Assembly (NCBI RefSeq): GCF_000376245.1
Contig: NZ_AQXM01000064.1
Location: 1-64,000, forward strand
Reading direction: 5' to 3'
Length of the DNA: 64,000 nucleotides
DNA from: Acaricomes phytoseiuli DSM 14247
Lineage (GTDB): Bacteria; Actinomycetota; Actinomycetes; Actinomycetales; Micrococcaceae
The position numbers were made by a program, and so were the translations under genes. Below the pieces are notes generated by a model. That model was not told the DNA's origin. It ran no database searches and worked only from the letters and a program-made list of their open reading frames with translations. This document shows positions 1 through 8,273 of the stretch, in pieces. Numbering within the stretch: position 1 is the stretch's first letter; each line of letters opens with the position of its first letter.

Positions 1-193
1 GCTTACGCTCGTCCTCGGTCAGGCCCGGCACGCGCCCGTCTTCGATGTTTGCTTTCTTCAGCCAGTTGAACAACGAGGCTTCGGAAATCCCGAAGTCTCT
101 CGCAATCTGCGATAACGGGGCCCGGGCTTTACGGGCCACAGCCACGACATCGTCACGGAACTCTTTCGGATAGGGCTTGGGCAAGAGATACAT
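1..193 (-). CDS. IS3-family transposase OrfA, N-terminal part
   Basis: This is a partial gene running off the left edge; about 64 residues are visible. The minus-strand translation contains PKPYPKEFRDDVVAVARKA followed by a helix-turn-helix (SQIARDFGISEASLFNWLKK), the DNA-binding head of IS3-type OrfA proteins. OrfA binds the element ends, and transposition needs the OrfAB fusion made by frameshifting into the downstream orfB, which is not in view. The ATG at 193 lies only a few bases after GGAAGG, so the in-frame TTG at 184 is a credible alternative start. Whether the element is intact cannot be judged. Confidence 0.8.
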   Translation of the reverse strand, partial: MYLLPKPYPKEFRDDVVAVARKARAPLSQIARDFGISEASLFNWLKKANIEDGRVPGLTEDERK

Positions 194-257
194 CCTTCCA
201 GCGAGGACGAATCCTCACAGATCAGATGTCAACCAAACCCGGGGCAGACCCCCCCTG
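1..257 (-). mobile_element. End of an IS3-family insertion sequence (truncated by window edge)
   Basis: The window opens inside an insertion sequence whose first gene reads leftwards off the edge. Upstream of that gene, the minus strand reads GGGGGGTCTGCCCCGGGTTT and then a short untranslated leader. I take this as the left terminal inverted repeat, ending near position 257. The other end lies outside the window, so neither the paired repeat nor a target duplication can be checked. The boundary is approximate, within about 5 bases. Confidence 0.6.
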
Positions 258-491
258 TTGCCCTCAACTGATCTGCTTTATGATTCAGATCACCTTTTAG
301 TGGCGCTGGGGCCTCTTGCCGCGACACAGGCAGAAGGCAAAACATGACGATACTTCCACAGCGGCCCTTCCGATGCGCAGAACAGCGTCAACAGCTACGG
401 CTACCGGGGCTTGCAGATCATATCCACGGGGCAGAGAGCTCTTTTTCTGCCCCCACAACCTTCCAGTAGCCGTGAATGGTACTCTGCCACG
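258..491. other. Intergenic region after the IS end, no gene recognised
   Basis: No convincing coding sequence is visible between the IS end and the DUF3054 gene. There are two small inverted repeats. One is TGATCTG/CAGATCA at 269-292, followed by CCTTTT, which resembles a weak terminator. The other is GGGGCAGA/TCTGCCCC at about 428-453, which has no U-tract. Short open frames here lack a ribosome-binding site and resemble nothing known to me. Confidence 0.4.
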
Positions 492-968
492 ATGAGCATG
501 GCGCAAGAACCCCACGGTGAAGCACTGCAGGAAAAACAACAGCGCCTCAGCACCGGTCTCGTCGGTTATGCCCTTGCAGCAGATGCGCTGCTCATCCTGA
601 TTTTCGCCGCTCTGGGCAGAGCTAGTCATGATGAAGCGGATCCGGTGCTCGGAGTGCTCAGCACCGCCTGGCCCTTTCTGGTCGCCGCAGTACTCGGATG
701 GGTAGCTGCCCGACTCTGGTGCGCACCGCTCAAACTATGGCCGCACGGAGTCTGCCTGTGGTTGATCACGGTGGTCGGTGGCATGGCTCTGCGCCTGCTC
801 AGCGGGAAGACCGCGGAGTGGAGTTTCGTCCTCGTCGCCACCGCGGTATTAGGACTTTTCCTCTTAGGGCACAGAGCCATCGCCGGAATCGTCGTCGACC
901 GCCGGGCAAAGCGTCGCTCCCAATCATCGGGTGGTACACGGCCTGAGCAACGCGATGGGCTAAGCTGA
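492..968 (+). CDS. DUF3054 family membrane protein
   Basis: A small integral membrane protein of 158 residues with four predicted transmembrane segments: LVGYALAADALLILIFAALG, then stretches around VLSTAWPFLVAAVLGWVAA, CLWLITVVGGMALRLL and FVLVATAVLGLFLLG. The overall pattern, including the basic C-terminus, fits the actinobacterial DUF3054 family, whose function is unknown. The frame is open from 411, but those upstream residues do not look like the family, so the ATG at 492 (or 498) is preferred. The ribosome-binding site is weak. It ends four bases before the next gene, so the two are probably co-transcribed. Confidence 0.7.
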   Translation: MSMAQEPHGEALQEKQQRLSTGLVGYALAADALLILIFAALGRASHDEADPVLGVLSTAWPFLVAAVLGWVAARLWCAPLKLWPHGVCLWLITVVGGMALRLLSGKTAEWSFVLVATAVLGLFLLGHRAIAGIVVDRRAKRRSQSSGGTRPEQRDGLS

Positions 969-972
969 TCTG

Positions 973-1254
973 GTGATCACGGCCTTTTCTCTCATCAGAA
1001 CCCGCGGTGACCGGATCCCTGAAGCGGCACAGGAGATCTCGGAGATCGAGGGCGTCAGCGAAGTCTACTCAGTCACCGGGGAATGGGATCTCATTGCTAT
1101 CGTCCGAGTCCCCCGGCATGAGTTGCTGGCCGATGTCATCGCGGATCGGCTTTCGAAGATCGATGGTGTCGAAGCGACAACGACTCACATCTCGTTCCGC
1201 GCTTACTCTCAGCACGACCTCGATGCCGCGTTCTCGCTGGGGCTAGACGACTGA
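973..1254 (+). CDS. Lrp/AsnC-type RAM domain protein (stand-alone ligand-binding domain)
   Basis: A 93-residue protein made only of the RAM (regulation of amino acid metabolism) fold that forms the effector-binding C-terminal half of Lrp/AsnC regulators. The beta-alpha-beta pattern with GVSEVYSVTGEWDLIAIVRV and a terminal VEATTTHISFRAY is typical. No helix-turn-helix precedes it, and there is no room for one because the DUF3054 gene ends four bases upstream. Such proteins can multimerise with full-length Lrp proteins or act as small-molecule sensors. The start is a GTG at 973. It is convergent with trpD, and this RAM gene next to trpD and ctaE is, to my knowledge, a recurrent actinobacterial arrangement. 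Confidence 0.85.
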   Translation: MITAFSLIRTRGDRIPEAAQEISEIEGVSEVYSVTGEWDLIAIVRVPRHELLADVIADRLSKIDGVEATTTHISFRAYSQHDLDAAFSLGLDD

Positions 1255-1285
1255 CCTCACGGGCACGCCGTTATCGTCATATCGA

Positions 1286-2377
1286 CTATATTGACAGCGC
1301 AGTGAATTCGATCCAGCGCTGGAGCGCCGCGGCGGCAAAGCCATCATCGACGGCTCGTTCGGCGCGTTCCAGGGCATGAGTCATCCTCGCGGTGAAATCG
1401 CCCTGGGCCGATTTTTCGTAGGCCACCAGCCCCGCGGCAGCGTTCAGCAGAACCGCATCGCGCACCGGGCCACGCTGCCCGGCGAGCAGGTTCCGCGCCA
1501 CCTGTGCGTTGAAAACAGCATCTTGCCCTCGCAGCTCCGCGATCTCAGCCCGCGGGATGCCCAGCCCCGCAGGGTCGAAATCGAACTCCTGAATCAGGCC
1601 CTCTCGGAACTCCCAGATCCGGGAAGGCCCCGTCGTCGTCAGCTCGTCCAAACCATCCTGCCCCCGAAAAACCATCCCCCGACCGCCACGGGCCGCCAGT
1701 ACGCCGGTCACTAAAGGCGCCATTCTGGCATTAGCCACACCGATAGCCGTGGCCGGCACCCGGGCCGGATTGGTGAGCGGACCCATGAAGTTGAAGGCGG
1801 TGGGGATCGCCATCTCCCTGCGCGGCACTGCCGTGTATCGGAAAGACGGGTGGAAGACCTGGGCGAAGCAGAAAGTGATGCCGACCGCCTTGGCTGCTGC
1901 CGCGACCGCTTCGGTCGAAAGATCCAGGCGAACCCCAAGAGTCTCCAGCACATCGGCAGAGCCGGCTGCAGACGATGAGGCCCGATTGCCGTGTTTGATG
2001 ACCACTGCCCCGGCACCTGCGCACACCAGCGCCGCCATAGTGGAGATATTCACAGTATTAAGTCGGTCGCCCCCGGTCCCAACGATGTCCAGGGCCTCGC
2101 CCGCATAGGGTATCGGACGGGCCTTGGCCAGCATCGAATCCGCCAATGCGCCGAGCTCAGCGGTGGTCTCCCCCTTGGCCCGCAGGGCCACCAGGAAGCC
2201 TGCTATCTGCGCATCACTGGCTTCGCCGCTCATAATCCGGTCCATGGCCCAGCCCGTGGCCTGTCGGCTCAGGTCCTGGCCATCGAGCAGCGCACTCAGC
2301 ACCATGGGCCATGACGGCGCAGGGTCGGTCGGAGATGGGCTCGCTGCGGAAAGAGGGCGAGATTCGGGCTCGTGCAC
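1286..2377 (-). CDS. trpD: Anthranilate phosphoribosyltransferase
   Basis: Joins anthranilate to PRPP in the second committed step of tryptophan synthesis, in the cytoplasm. The sequence (363 residues) carries the glycine-rich PRPP loop GTGGD ([17 protein letters not shown]), the KHGNRASSS anthranilate/phosphate-binding stretch and an N-terminal helical domain ([20 protein letters not shown]). The assigned GTG start gives about 20 extra N-terminal residues rich in Pro and Ser. An in-frame ATG near residue 25 would still leave a complete enzyme. No other trp genes are near, so it is an orphan copy as is common in actinobacteria. It diverges from ctaE. Confidence 0.95.
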   Translation of the reverse strand: MHEPESRPLSAASPSPTDPAPSWPMVLSALLDGQDLSRQATGWAMDRIMSGEASDAQIAGFLVALRAKGETTAELGALADSMLAKARPIPYAGEALDIVGTGGDRLNTVNISTMAALVCAGAGAVVIKHGNRASSSAAGSADVLETLGVRLDLSTEAVAAAAKAVGITFCFAQVFHPSFRYTAVPRREMAIPTAFNFMGPLTNPARVPATAIGVANARMAPLVTGVLAARGGRGMVFRGQDGLDELTTTGPSRIWEFREGLIQEFDFDPAGLGIPRAEIAELRGQDAVFNAQVARNLLAGQRGPVRDAVLLNAAAGLVAYEKSAQGDFTARMTHALERAERAVDDGFAAAALQRWIEFTALSI

Positions 2378-2538
2378 GCTCCCGATGCTATCCGGAGAGG
2401 TCCCTCACGAGCTAGCCACGCCTTCGACGGCACCATTTCATCTTTGCCTGATCGACGTATTTACTTCGAGTTCCCCGCGAGAATCCGGGACTTTTCGTGG
2501 CTCTGTAGAAATAAGATCGCAGATGCGGGCATTTCGCA

Positions 2539-2574
2539 TTGGGCACTGGAGGGTTTTATAGACATAATGTCTAT
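2539..2574 (+). promoter_or_regulatory. Putative leaderless ctaE promoter with a 17-bp palindrome
   Basis: A -35-like TTGGGC (2539-2544) and a -10-like CATAAT (2563-2568) are separated by 18 bases, placing the predicted transcription start at about 2575, the first base of the ctaE GTG. Over the -10 lies a perfect 17-base palindrome, ATAGACATAATGTCTAT (2558-2574), abutting the start codon. No Shine-Dalgarno precedes the GTG. The promoter assignment is inference; the palindrome is directly visible. Confidence 0.45.
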
Positions 2575-3213
2575 GTGACAACTGTGACCCACGCAAATAA
2601 TGTCCCGGCGCACCCGACGCTGAACCGTCCCAATATGGTGTCGGTTGGCACCGTGGTGTGGCTCGCCAGCGAGTTGATGTTCTTCGCCGGCCTGTTCGCC
2701 ATGTACTTCACGCTGCGAGCCACCTCCGGGGAGCTCTGGGCCGAGGAGGCCGCGAAGCTGAATGTCCCCTTTGCGGCGACTATCACGACGATCCTCGTTG
2801 CCAGCTCCTTCACCTGCCAGTTCGGCGTGTTCGCTGCCGAGCGCCTGCAGCCCCGACGCACCGGCGGGATCTTCGCCATCAGCAAGTGGGGTATGAACGA
2901 GTGGTTCCTGCTGACCTTCGCCTTGGGCGCGATCTTCGTCGCAGGTCAGAGCTACGAATACGCAGTTCTAGTCTCTGAGAACGTCACGCTGTCCTCTAAC
3001 GCTTACGGCTCGGTGTTTTACCTGACCACCGGCTTCCACGGGTTACACGTGATCGGTGGGTTGATCGGTTTCCTCCTGGTGATCGGTAGATCGTATGCCG
3101 CCAAGAAATTCGGTCACTTCGAGGCCACGAGCGCCATTGTCACCTCGTACTACTGGCACTTCGTCGATGTTGTCTGGATCGGCCTCTTCGTCGTCATCTA
3201 CATCCTGAAGTAA
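2575..3213 (+). CDS. ctaE: Cytochrome c oxidase subunit III
   Basis: Membrane subunit III of the aa3-type terminal oxidase. The 212-residue protein begins MTTVTH and soon reaches [20 protein letters not shown], a conserved start of actinobacterial CtaE. It has about five transmembrane helices, the Glu-containing GQSYEY region and the C-terminal [17 protein letters not shown]. The open frame begins at 2539, but the GTG at 2575 is preferred because the added residues do not fit the family and the start coincides with a putative leaderless promoter. It leads the ctaE-qcrC-qcrA-qcrB cluster, about 95 bases before qcrC. Confidence 0.95.
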   Translation: MTTVTHANNVPAHPTLNRPNMVSVGTVVWLASELMFFAGLFAMYFTLRATSGELWAEEAAKLNVPFAATITTILVASSFTCQFGVFAAERLQPRRTGGIFAISKWGMNEWFLLTFALGAIFVAGQSYEYAVLVSENVTLSSNAYGSVFYLTTGFHGLHVIGGLIGFLLVIGRSYAAKKFGHFEATSAIVTSYYWHFVDVVWIGLFVVIYILK

Positions 3214-3307
3214 AACTGCATATGAGCACTAAGACTTTCTCCGAACGACCGATAGCAGAGCTGGTGGGATTCCCACTCGCCGAGAAGATAAGCAGGGGGC
3301 ACCACCC

Positions 3308-4093
3308 GTGAAAGCACTCTCCCAGAGACGGCGGCATCCGCTGGCGATCTTTGCCTTGATGATCCTGGGCCTGCTGGTTACCGGTAGCTTGTACACGCTG
3401 GCTACCTCGGTGAATGAAGCGAGGGCGGATACCGCCAGCTTCACCGCCAGTGACGTCGAGCAGGGGCAGAAGCTCTTCGTCGCAAACTGCGCAACCTGTC
3501 ACGGCATGAACGCAGGTGGTACACCCGCAGGCCCGACGCTTGTCGGTGTGGGTGCTGCTGCGGTGGACTTCCAGGTGGGCACCGGGCGCATGCCGATGCA
3601 GATGCAAGGCCCTCAGGCCTTCCTGAAGCCCCCGCAGTTTAATGACGAGCAGACCAAGCAGCTCGCCGCTTATGTGGCCAGCCTGGGTGCCGGCCCGGCT
3701 ATCCCGGATCCGGAGTACCTTGATGCTCAGGGCAATGCTGCTGAGGGCGGCGAGCTCTTTCGAATGAACTGCGCCATGTGTCACAACGCAGCCGGCGCCG
3801 GTGGTGCGCTGACTCAGGGCAAATTTGCTCCCGCGCTCGACGGTGTGACCCCCGAGCACATTTACGAGGCGATGGTGACCGGGCCGCAGAACATGCCGGT
3901 CTTCAGCGATGCGAATATCCCCCCAGAAGGCAAACGCGACATCATCACTTTCCTGAAGACCATTGAGCAGGGCTCTCCGGGTGGTGCTGATCTAGGCTCC
4001 CTGGGCCCGGTCTCTGAAGGCCTGTTCGTCTGGGTCGCAGGACTCAGCGTGATCATTGCCTTTACGATCTGGCTGACCTCCAGGGTTTCTTGA
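3308..4093 (+). CDS. qcrC: Diheme cytochrome c subunit of the cytochrome bc1 complex
   Basis: The membrane-anchored diheme cytochrome c that replaces soluble cytochrome c in actinobacteria, passing electrons from the bc complex to CtaC. In 261 residues there is an N-terminal membrane helix (about 12-34), a first heme site CATCH (61-65), a second CAMCH (155-159) and a C-terminal transmembrane anchor (about 237-257). Met residues suitable as axial ligands (for example the NMPVF stretch) follow each site. The GTG start lies after a GGGGG-rich Shine-Dalgarno. Exported cytochrome domains face outward. It is co-transcribed with qcrA, 66 bases downstream. Confidence 0.96.
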   Translation: MKALSQRRRHPLAIFALMILGLLVTGSLYTLATSVNEARADTASFTASDVEQGQKLFVANCATCHGMNAGGTPAGPTLVGVGAAAVDFQVGTGRMPMQMQGPQAFLKPPQFNDEQTKQLAAYVASLGAGPAIPDPEYLDAQGNAAEGGELFRMNCAMCHNAAGAGGALTQGKFAPALDGVTPEHIYEAMVTGPQNMPVFSDANIPPEGKRDIITFLKTIEQGSPGGADLGSLGPVSEGLFVWVAGLSVIIAFTIWLTSRVS

Positions 4094-4159
4094 CCCGCTG
4101 AGCGACATTTCTGCTGATATTTCTCCCGCCTGTACGGGACAAGCAAAGGAAGAAGGATC

Positions 4160-5203
4160 ATGAGCGACCGTAGTGACGATCAGCCGGTGAAACCGGAGGG
4201 TCCCTCGGAGGTTGAGGCTCACACGACTCTAGGAGCCCCGGAGAAGTTCACCGACCCGGGCCTGCCACCGCACCGGCCACGGCTTGCTGATACTGATCCC
4301 CGGGCGGCCAAGAGAGCTGAGCGCCAGGTTGTCTGGCTATTTATCATCTCCATCCTGGGCACCGTGCTCTTCTTCTACGGCTACTTCTTCATTGAGCTGG
4401 ATCAGACGATCGGCACGCTGCGCGTGCAGAACCTCCTGCTGGGCCTTGGCACCGCTTTCGCGATGCTCGGCATCGGCACCGGCATCGTGCACTGGTCCAA
4501 GACCCTCATGCCGGATCACGAAGTGGTCGAAGAGCGGCATCCGCTGCGCGAAGAATCAGACCGTCAGGACGCCGTCAAGATCGTCGAGACCATCGCCGAG
4601 GAAAGCGGCATCAAGCGTCGTCCGTTGATCCGCAATACGCTTCTCGGAGCCCTAGCCATCGCTCCCCTGCCCGCAGTGGTGATCTTCCGCGATCTTTCTC
4701 AGAACTTGGACATTAACCTACTGCGGCACACCATGTGGGATACCGGAGTCCGACTGGTCCGTGACCCCACCGGCACGCCGATCAAGGCAGCCGATGTCAC
4801 CTACGGCTCGGCCTTCCACGTGATCCCGGATGGGCTCAACCAGGTGACCGAGGGCAAGCTCGACGCCAAGGCCAAAACAGTTACGCTCGTCATGCGCATT
4901 CCTCCCGAACAGCTGAAGATCACTCCGGGCAGGGAAGACTGGCACTACCAGGGCATCGTGGCCTACTCCAAGGTGTGCACCCACGTGGGCTGCCCCGTCG
5001 CGCTCTATGAGCAGCAGACCCACCACTTACTCTGCCCCTGCCATCAGTCCACCTTCGACGTCACCGAGGAATGCAAGGTCATCTTCGGCCCGGCCGTCCG
5101 GCCGCTGCCGCAGCTGCCGATAACGGTGGACAGCGAAGGCTACCTCGTGGCGCAGAGCGATTTCCATGAACCCGTTGGTCCTAGCTATTGGGAGCGTGGC
5201 TGA
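4160..5203 (+). CDS. qcrA: Rieske iron-sulfur subunit of the cytochrome bc1 complex
   Basis: The 2Fe-2S protein that takes electrons from menaquinol. This 347-residue protein has the long actinobacterial N-terminus with three membrane segments: two around 55-110 and one before the Rieske head near 155-175. The cluster ligands are the pair CTHVGC (Cys273, His275, Cys278) and CPCH (Cys292, Cys294, His295). Cys278 and Cys294 would form the stabilising disulfide. AAGGAAGAAGG stands just before the ATG. It ends two bases before the qcrB ATG, which suggests translational coupling. Confidence 0.97.
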   Translation: MSDRSDDQPVKPEGPSEVEAHTTLGAPEKFTDPGLPPHRPRLADTDPRAAKRAERQVVWLFIISILGTVLFFYGYFFIELDQTIGTLRVQNLLLGLGTAFAMLGIGTGIVHWSKTLMPDHEVVEERHPLREESDRQDAVKIVETIAEESGIKRRPLIRNTLLGALAIAPLPAVVIFRDLSQNLDINLLRHTMWDTGVRLVRDPTGTPIKAADVTYGSAFHVIPDGLNQVTEGKLDAKAKTVTLVMRIPPEQLKITPGREDWHYQGIVAYSKVCTHVGCPVALYEQQTHHLLCPCHQSTFDVTEECKVIFGPAVRPLPQLPITVDSEGYLVAQSDFHEPVGPSYWERG

Positions 5204-5205
5204 TC

Positions 5206-6942
5206 ATGAGCACTGGTACTAGCACTAGTACAGCGAGCACTTCCCCGTCCACGGCAGGGACCGAGTCCGTCTACACGCCGGCCACTAGGGCTGGCCGGAT
5301 CACGGACTTCGTGGATCAGCGCGTCGGCGGCTCCAAGATCCTCAAGGAGTTCGGGCGCAAAGTCTTCCCGGACCATTGGTCCTTTATGTTCGGCGAGGTC
5401 GCTCTTTACACCTTCGTCATCCTGTTACTCTCCGGGACCTTCTTGACGTTCTTCTTCGACCCCTCGATGGCTGAGACTCATTACGAAGGCTCCTACGTGC
5501 CGTTGAAGGGCATCGAGATGTCCGTGGCCTACAGCTCCACGCTGAACATCTCCTTCGACGTGCGCGGCGGCCTCTTCATGCGTCAGGTGCATCACTGGGC
5601 GGCACTGCTGTTCGTAGCCTCGGTCGCGGTGCACATGCTCCGTGTGTTCTTCACAGGCGCCTTCCGTAAGCCCCGTGAACTCAACTGGCTCGTCGGCTCC
5701 ACTTTGCTGATGCTCTCGCTGGCTGCCGGGTTCACCGGTTACTCGCTCCCCGACGATCTGCTGTCCGGTAACGGCCTGCGTATCATCGACGGCATCCTCA
5801 AGTCGATCCCCGTGGTCGGAACCTACATCTCGTTGTTCCTCTTCGGAGGCGAGTTCCCGGGCACCATGGTGATCAGCCGGCTCTACGTGCTGCACATCCT
5901 GCTCGTGCCCGCCATCATCCTGCTGATGATCGCGATCCACCTGTTCATGGTGGTCATCCACAAGCACACCCAGTACCCTGGGCCGGGCCGGAATGACAAT
6001 AACGTCGTGGGCTACCCGCTGGGACCGGTCTACGCGGCGAAAGCCGGCGGCTTCTTCTTCATCGTCTTCGGTGTGGTCGCCGCGATGGCTGCACTGTTCA
6101 CGATCAACCCGGTGTGGAACTACGGCCCCTACGATCCCTCACCGGTATCCGCCGGCACCCAGCCGGACTGGTACATCGGCATGTTCGATGGCGCGCTGCG
6201 TCTGATGCCCGGCTGGATGTGGAACTTCCCGTTCGAATGGGAGATCCCCTTCCCGTGGGGGGTCAATACCTTCAGCTTCAACGTCATCGGCGCAGCGATG
6301 GTCCCCACGATCATCCTGTTCGGCCTGATGTTCGCTTGGCCCTGGATCGAGCGCTGGATCACCAAGGACAACAAAGAGCACCACGTGCTGGACCGTCCGC
6401 GCAACGTTCCCACCCGCACCGCTATCGGCGTTGCCGGGATCGTCTTCTACTGCGTGATGTGGGCGGCTGCTAGCTCTGACTTGATCGCGACACACTTCCA
6501 CGTATCGCTCAACGATGTCACCTACTGGCTCCGCGCGCTGTTCTTCATCGGCCCGGTAATCGCCTACCAGGTCACCAAGCGCATCGCCTTGGCTCTGCAG
6601 CGCAAAGATCGGGAGATCGTGCTGCACGGCCGTGAAACCGGACGGATCATCCGCCTGCCACATGGCGAGTACAAGGAGAAGCACGAGCAGCTCAGTGAGT
6701 ACAAGCGCTACCGCCTGGTGAGTTTCGACTCCCCCAAGCCGCTTCCTGCTGAGCCGAACGAGAAGGGCATCGTGACTCGGAAGGAGAAGCAGCGCGCCTG
6801 GCTCTCCAAGTGGTTCTTCGAGGACCGTGTTGCTCCGGTGACCCCGGAAGAGCATCAGGCAGCGCTCGAGCACTCCGCTCACGAGGAGCACCCCGATAAC
6901 AAGGCTCTCGAGGAGAATCAGAAAGCTCTAGAGCGCCGCTGA
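5206..6942 (+). CDS. qcrB: Cytochrome b subunit of the cytochrome bc1 complex
   Basis: The diheme cytochrome b that oxidises menaquinol. The 578-residue protein has the four-helix heme core with His-containing helices (HHWAALLFVASVAVHMLRVFF and LHILLVPAIILLMIAIHLFM), a quinol-site PDW-type motif (TQPDWYIG) and a long charged C-terminal tail of about 140 residues, all as in actinobacterial QcrB. A GTG six codons upstream overlaps qcrA. The ATG at 5206 is favoured by GGGAG about 11 bases upstream. It is the last gene of ctaE-qcrCAB and is followed by a 60-bp perfect palindrome. Confidence 0.97.
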   Translation: MSTGTSTSTASTSPSTAGTESVYTPATRAGRITDFVDQRVGGSKILKEFGRKVFPDHWSFMFGEVALYTFVILLLSGTFLTFFFDPSMAETHYEGSYVPLKGIEMSVAYSSTLNISFDVRGGLFMRQVHHWAALLFVASVAVHMLRVFFTGAFRKPRELNWLVGSTLLMLSLAAGFTGYSLPDDLLSGNGLRIIDGILKSIPVVGTYISLFLFGGEFPGTMVISRLYVLHILLVPAIILLMIAIHLFMVVIHKHTQYPGPGRNDNNVVGYPLGPVYAAKAGGFFFIVFGVVAAMAALFTINPVWNYGPYDPSPVSAGTQPDWYIGMFDGALRLMPGWMWNFPFEWEIPFPWGVNTFSFNVIGAAMVPTIILFGLMFAWPWIERWITKDNKEHHVLDRPRNVPTRTAIGVAGIVFYCVMWAAASSDLIATHFHVSLNDVTYWLRALFFIGPVIAYQVTKRIALALQRKDREIVLHGRETGRIIRLPHGEYKEKHEQLSEYKRYRLVSFDSPKPLPAEPNEKGIVTRKEKQRAWLSKWFFEDRVAPVTPEEHQAALEHSAHEEHPDNKALEENQKALERR

Positions 6943-6962
6943 TCTCCAGTGACGGTAGTTTC

Positions 6963-7022
6963 TGCTACTGCTGGTGACTTCTGAGGATCTACGTAGATCC
7001 TCAGAAGTCACCAGCAGTAGCA
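6963..7022. repeat. 60-bp perfect palindrome (hairpin family copy A), likely bidirectional terminator
   Basis: Two 30-base arms (6963-6992 and 6993-7022) pair perfectly with no unpaired loop, and TTTT follows at 7023-7026. It lies between the convergent qcrB and the GntR gene, so a terminator role is natural. It carries the core GTGACTTCTGAG / CTCAGAAGTCAC shared with the hairpins at 33956-34023 and 62307-62374. Confidence 0.85.
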
Positions 7023-7047
7023 TTTTAAGCTGAGCTGAGAATGGACT

Positions 7048-7827
7048 TCAGCGCCGGCGGGAGACCCTAACTCCGGGGCGTTGTAGCGGCACCCAGAGCT
7101 TGTAGCGATCCGCCCGGTAGTATGAGACCGAATAGTCGGCAACGATCCCGGAGACGTAAGCGTGGCGCTGGATCTTCAGCAGCGGGGCACCGCTTTCCAC
7201 TTTGAGTTGCCGGGCCATTGCCGGGCTCGCCGCTGCGGCTTCGATCATATCTTCGCCCCACTCCATGACAAGGCCGTAGCGCTCCCCCAGAACGTTGTAA
7301 AGCGAGGTGGGCGGTGGGCCATCGGTTAGGCCGGGGACGCGATATGCGGGGACGAAATTCTCATCGACGCTCATCGGCTCCTCGTCCGCAATCAGCAGAC
7401 GGCGGAACCTCACCACGAACTGCCCTTCGTTCAGTTGCAGTTCCCTGGCCACCGTTGCGCCAGCGGGGATGAGCTCGAAATCGAGAACTTTAGCGTCCGG
7501 GACCATGCCACGGCGCTGCATCTCTTCGGAGTATGAGGTCAGCCGGACCTGGAGGTCCATTTTAGGCCGATGCACGAAAGTGCCCACACCCACGACCCGG
7601 TCAAGGGTCTCTTCGGCGATAAGCACTTCGATGGCCCGGCGAACAGTCATCCTGGCAACGCCAAAGCGCTCCACAAGCTCCCGCTCTGAAGGGATGATCG
7701 ACCCTGGCGGTTGCTGCTGAGCATAGTCACGCAATACGCGAGCCAGCTGCTGGTATACCGGTATCCGGTGATCGCCTCGCTTGAATGATACACCGACGAT
7801 AGCGTCCAGACTCATGGGCTCAGCCAC
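7048..7827 (-). CDS. GntR-family transcriptional regulator with UTRA domain
   Basis: A 259-residue HutC-type regulator. The N-terminal winged helix-turn-helix covers about residues 18-85 (PVYQQLARVLRDYA, then SERELVERFGVARMTVRRAI and the wing VVGVGTFVHRP). A C-terminal UTRA effector domain follows, ending with SVSYYRADRYKLWVPLQRP. UTRA domains usually sense sugars, amino sugars or amino acids; the ligand here is unknown. It starts 24 bases after ctaF stops, in the same direction, so it may be transcribed with ctaCDF. An in-frame Met at codon 5 is an alternative start. Confidence 0.9.
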   Translation of the reverse strand: MAEPMSLDAIVGVSFKRGDHRIPVYQQLARVLRDYAQQQPPGSIIPSERELVERFGVARMTVRRAIEVLIAEETLDRVVGVGTFVHRPKMDLQVRLTSYSEEMQRRGMVPDAKVLDFELIPAGATVARELQLNEGQFVVRFRRLLIADEEPMSVDENFVPAYRVPGLTDGPPPTSLYNVLGERYGLVMEWGEDMIEAAAASPAMARQLKVESGAPLLKIQRHAYVSGIVADYSVSYYRADRYKLWVPLQRPGVRVSRRR

Positions 7828-7850
7828 CCAGGATCAGGATCAGAGATCAC

Positions 7851-8252
7851 TCAGTGCGCGTGATCTCCGCGGCTGTATTCGAAGGTCCAGCCGATGAGGC
7901 CGACAACACCGATACCGACGGAGATGAAGAAGATCCACCAGCCCACAGCGAGGCCCAGAAAGGCTACAGCGGCGCCACCGGCGACCACCATGGGCCACCA
8001 GGACCAAGGGCTGAAGTGCCCCTGTTCCCCTGCGCCTTCCTCGATTTCGCCGTCGTTACGGTCTTCGGGTCGAAGGCCGATCCTCCGGCCGGTAAAGGCT
8101 AGGTAAAACCCAATCATTCCTGCTAGAGCGCCAACCAGGGGCAGAGCTAGAATCCCCACCCATTCACTCCAGCCAGTAACAAATCCGTAGACTACTCCGA
8201 CCAGCAAATAAAATGGCAGAAGGAGATAAAAAAGCTTGGCTTCTATTCGCAT
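7851..8252 (-). CDS. ctaF: Cytochrome c oxidase subunit IV (actinobacterial type)
   Basis: A small membrane subunit specific to the actinobacterial aa3 oxidase. The 133 residues form four transmembrane helices in two hairpins (about 6-26, 30-52, 86-105 and 106-124), separated by an acidic hydrophilic linker. The N-terminal MRIEAKLFYLLLPFYL is characteristic of the family. It lies 21 bases downstream of ctaD in the ctaC-ctaD-ctaF operon. Confidence 0.93.
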   Translation of the reverse strand: MRIEAKLFYLLLPFYLLVGVVYGFVTGWSEWVGILALPLVGALAGMIGFYLAFTGRRIGLRPEDRNDGEIEEGAGEQGHFSPWSWWPMVVAGGAAVAFLGLAVGWWIFFISVGIGVVGLIGWTFEYSRGDHAH

Positions 8253-8273
8253 GGCTGCGCTCCTCTTCTTCGT

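Noticed and set aside
428-453. GGGGCAGA/TCTGCCCC hairpin as a terminator
   Set aside because: No U-tract follows on either strand and no gene ends there.
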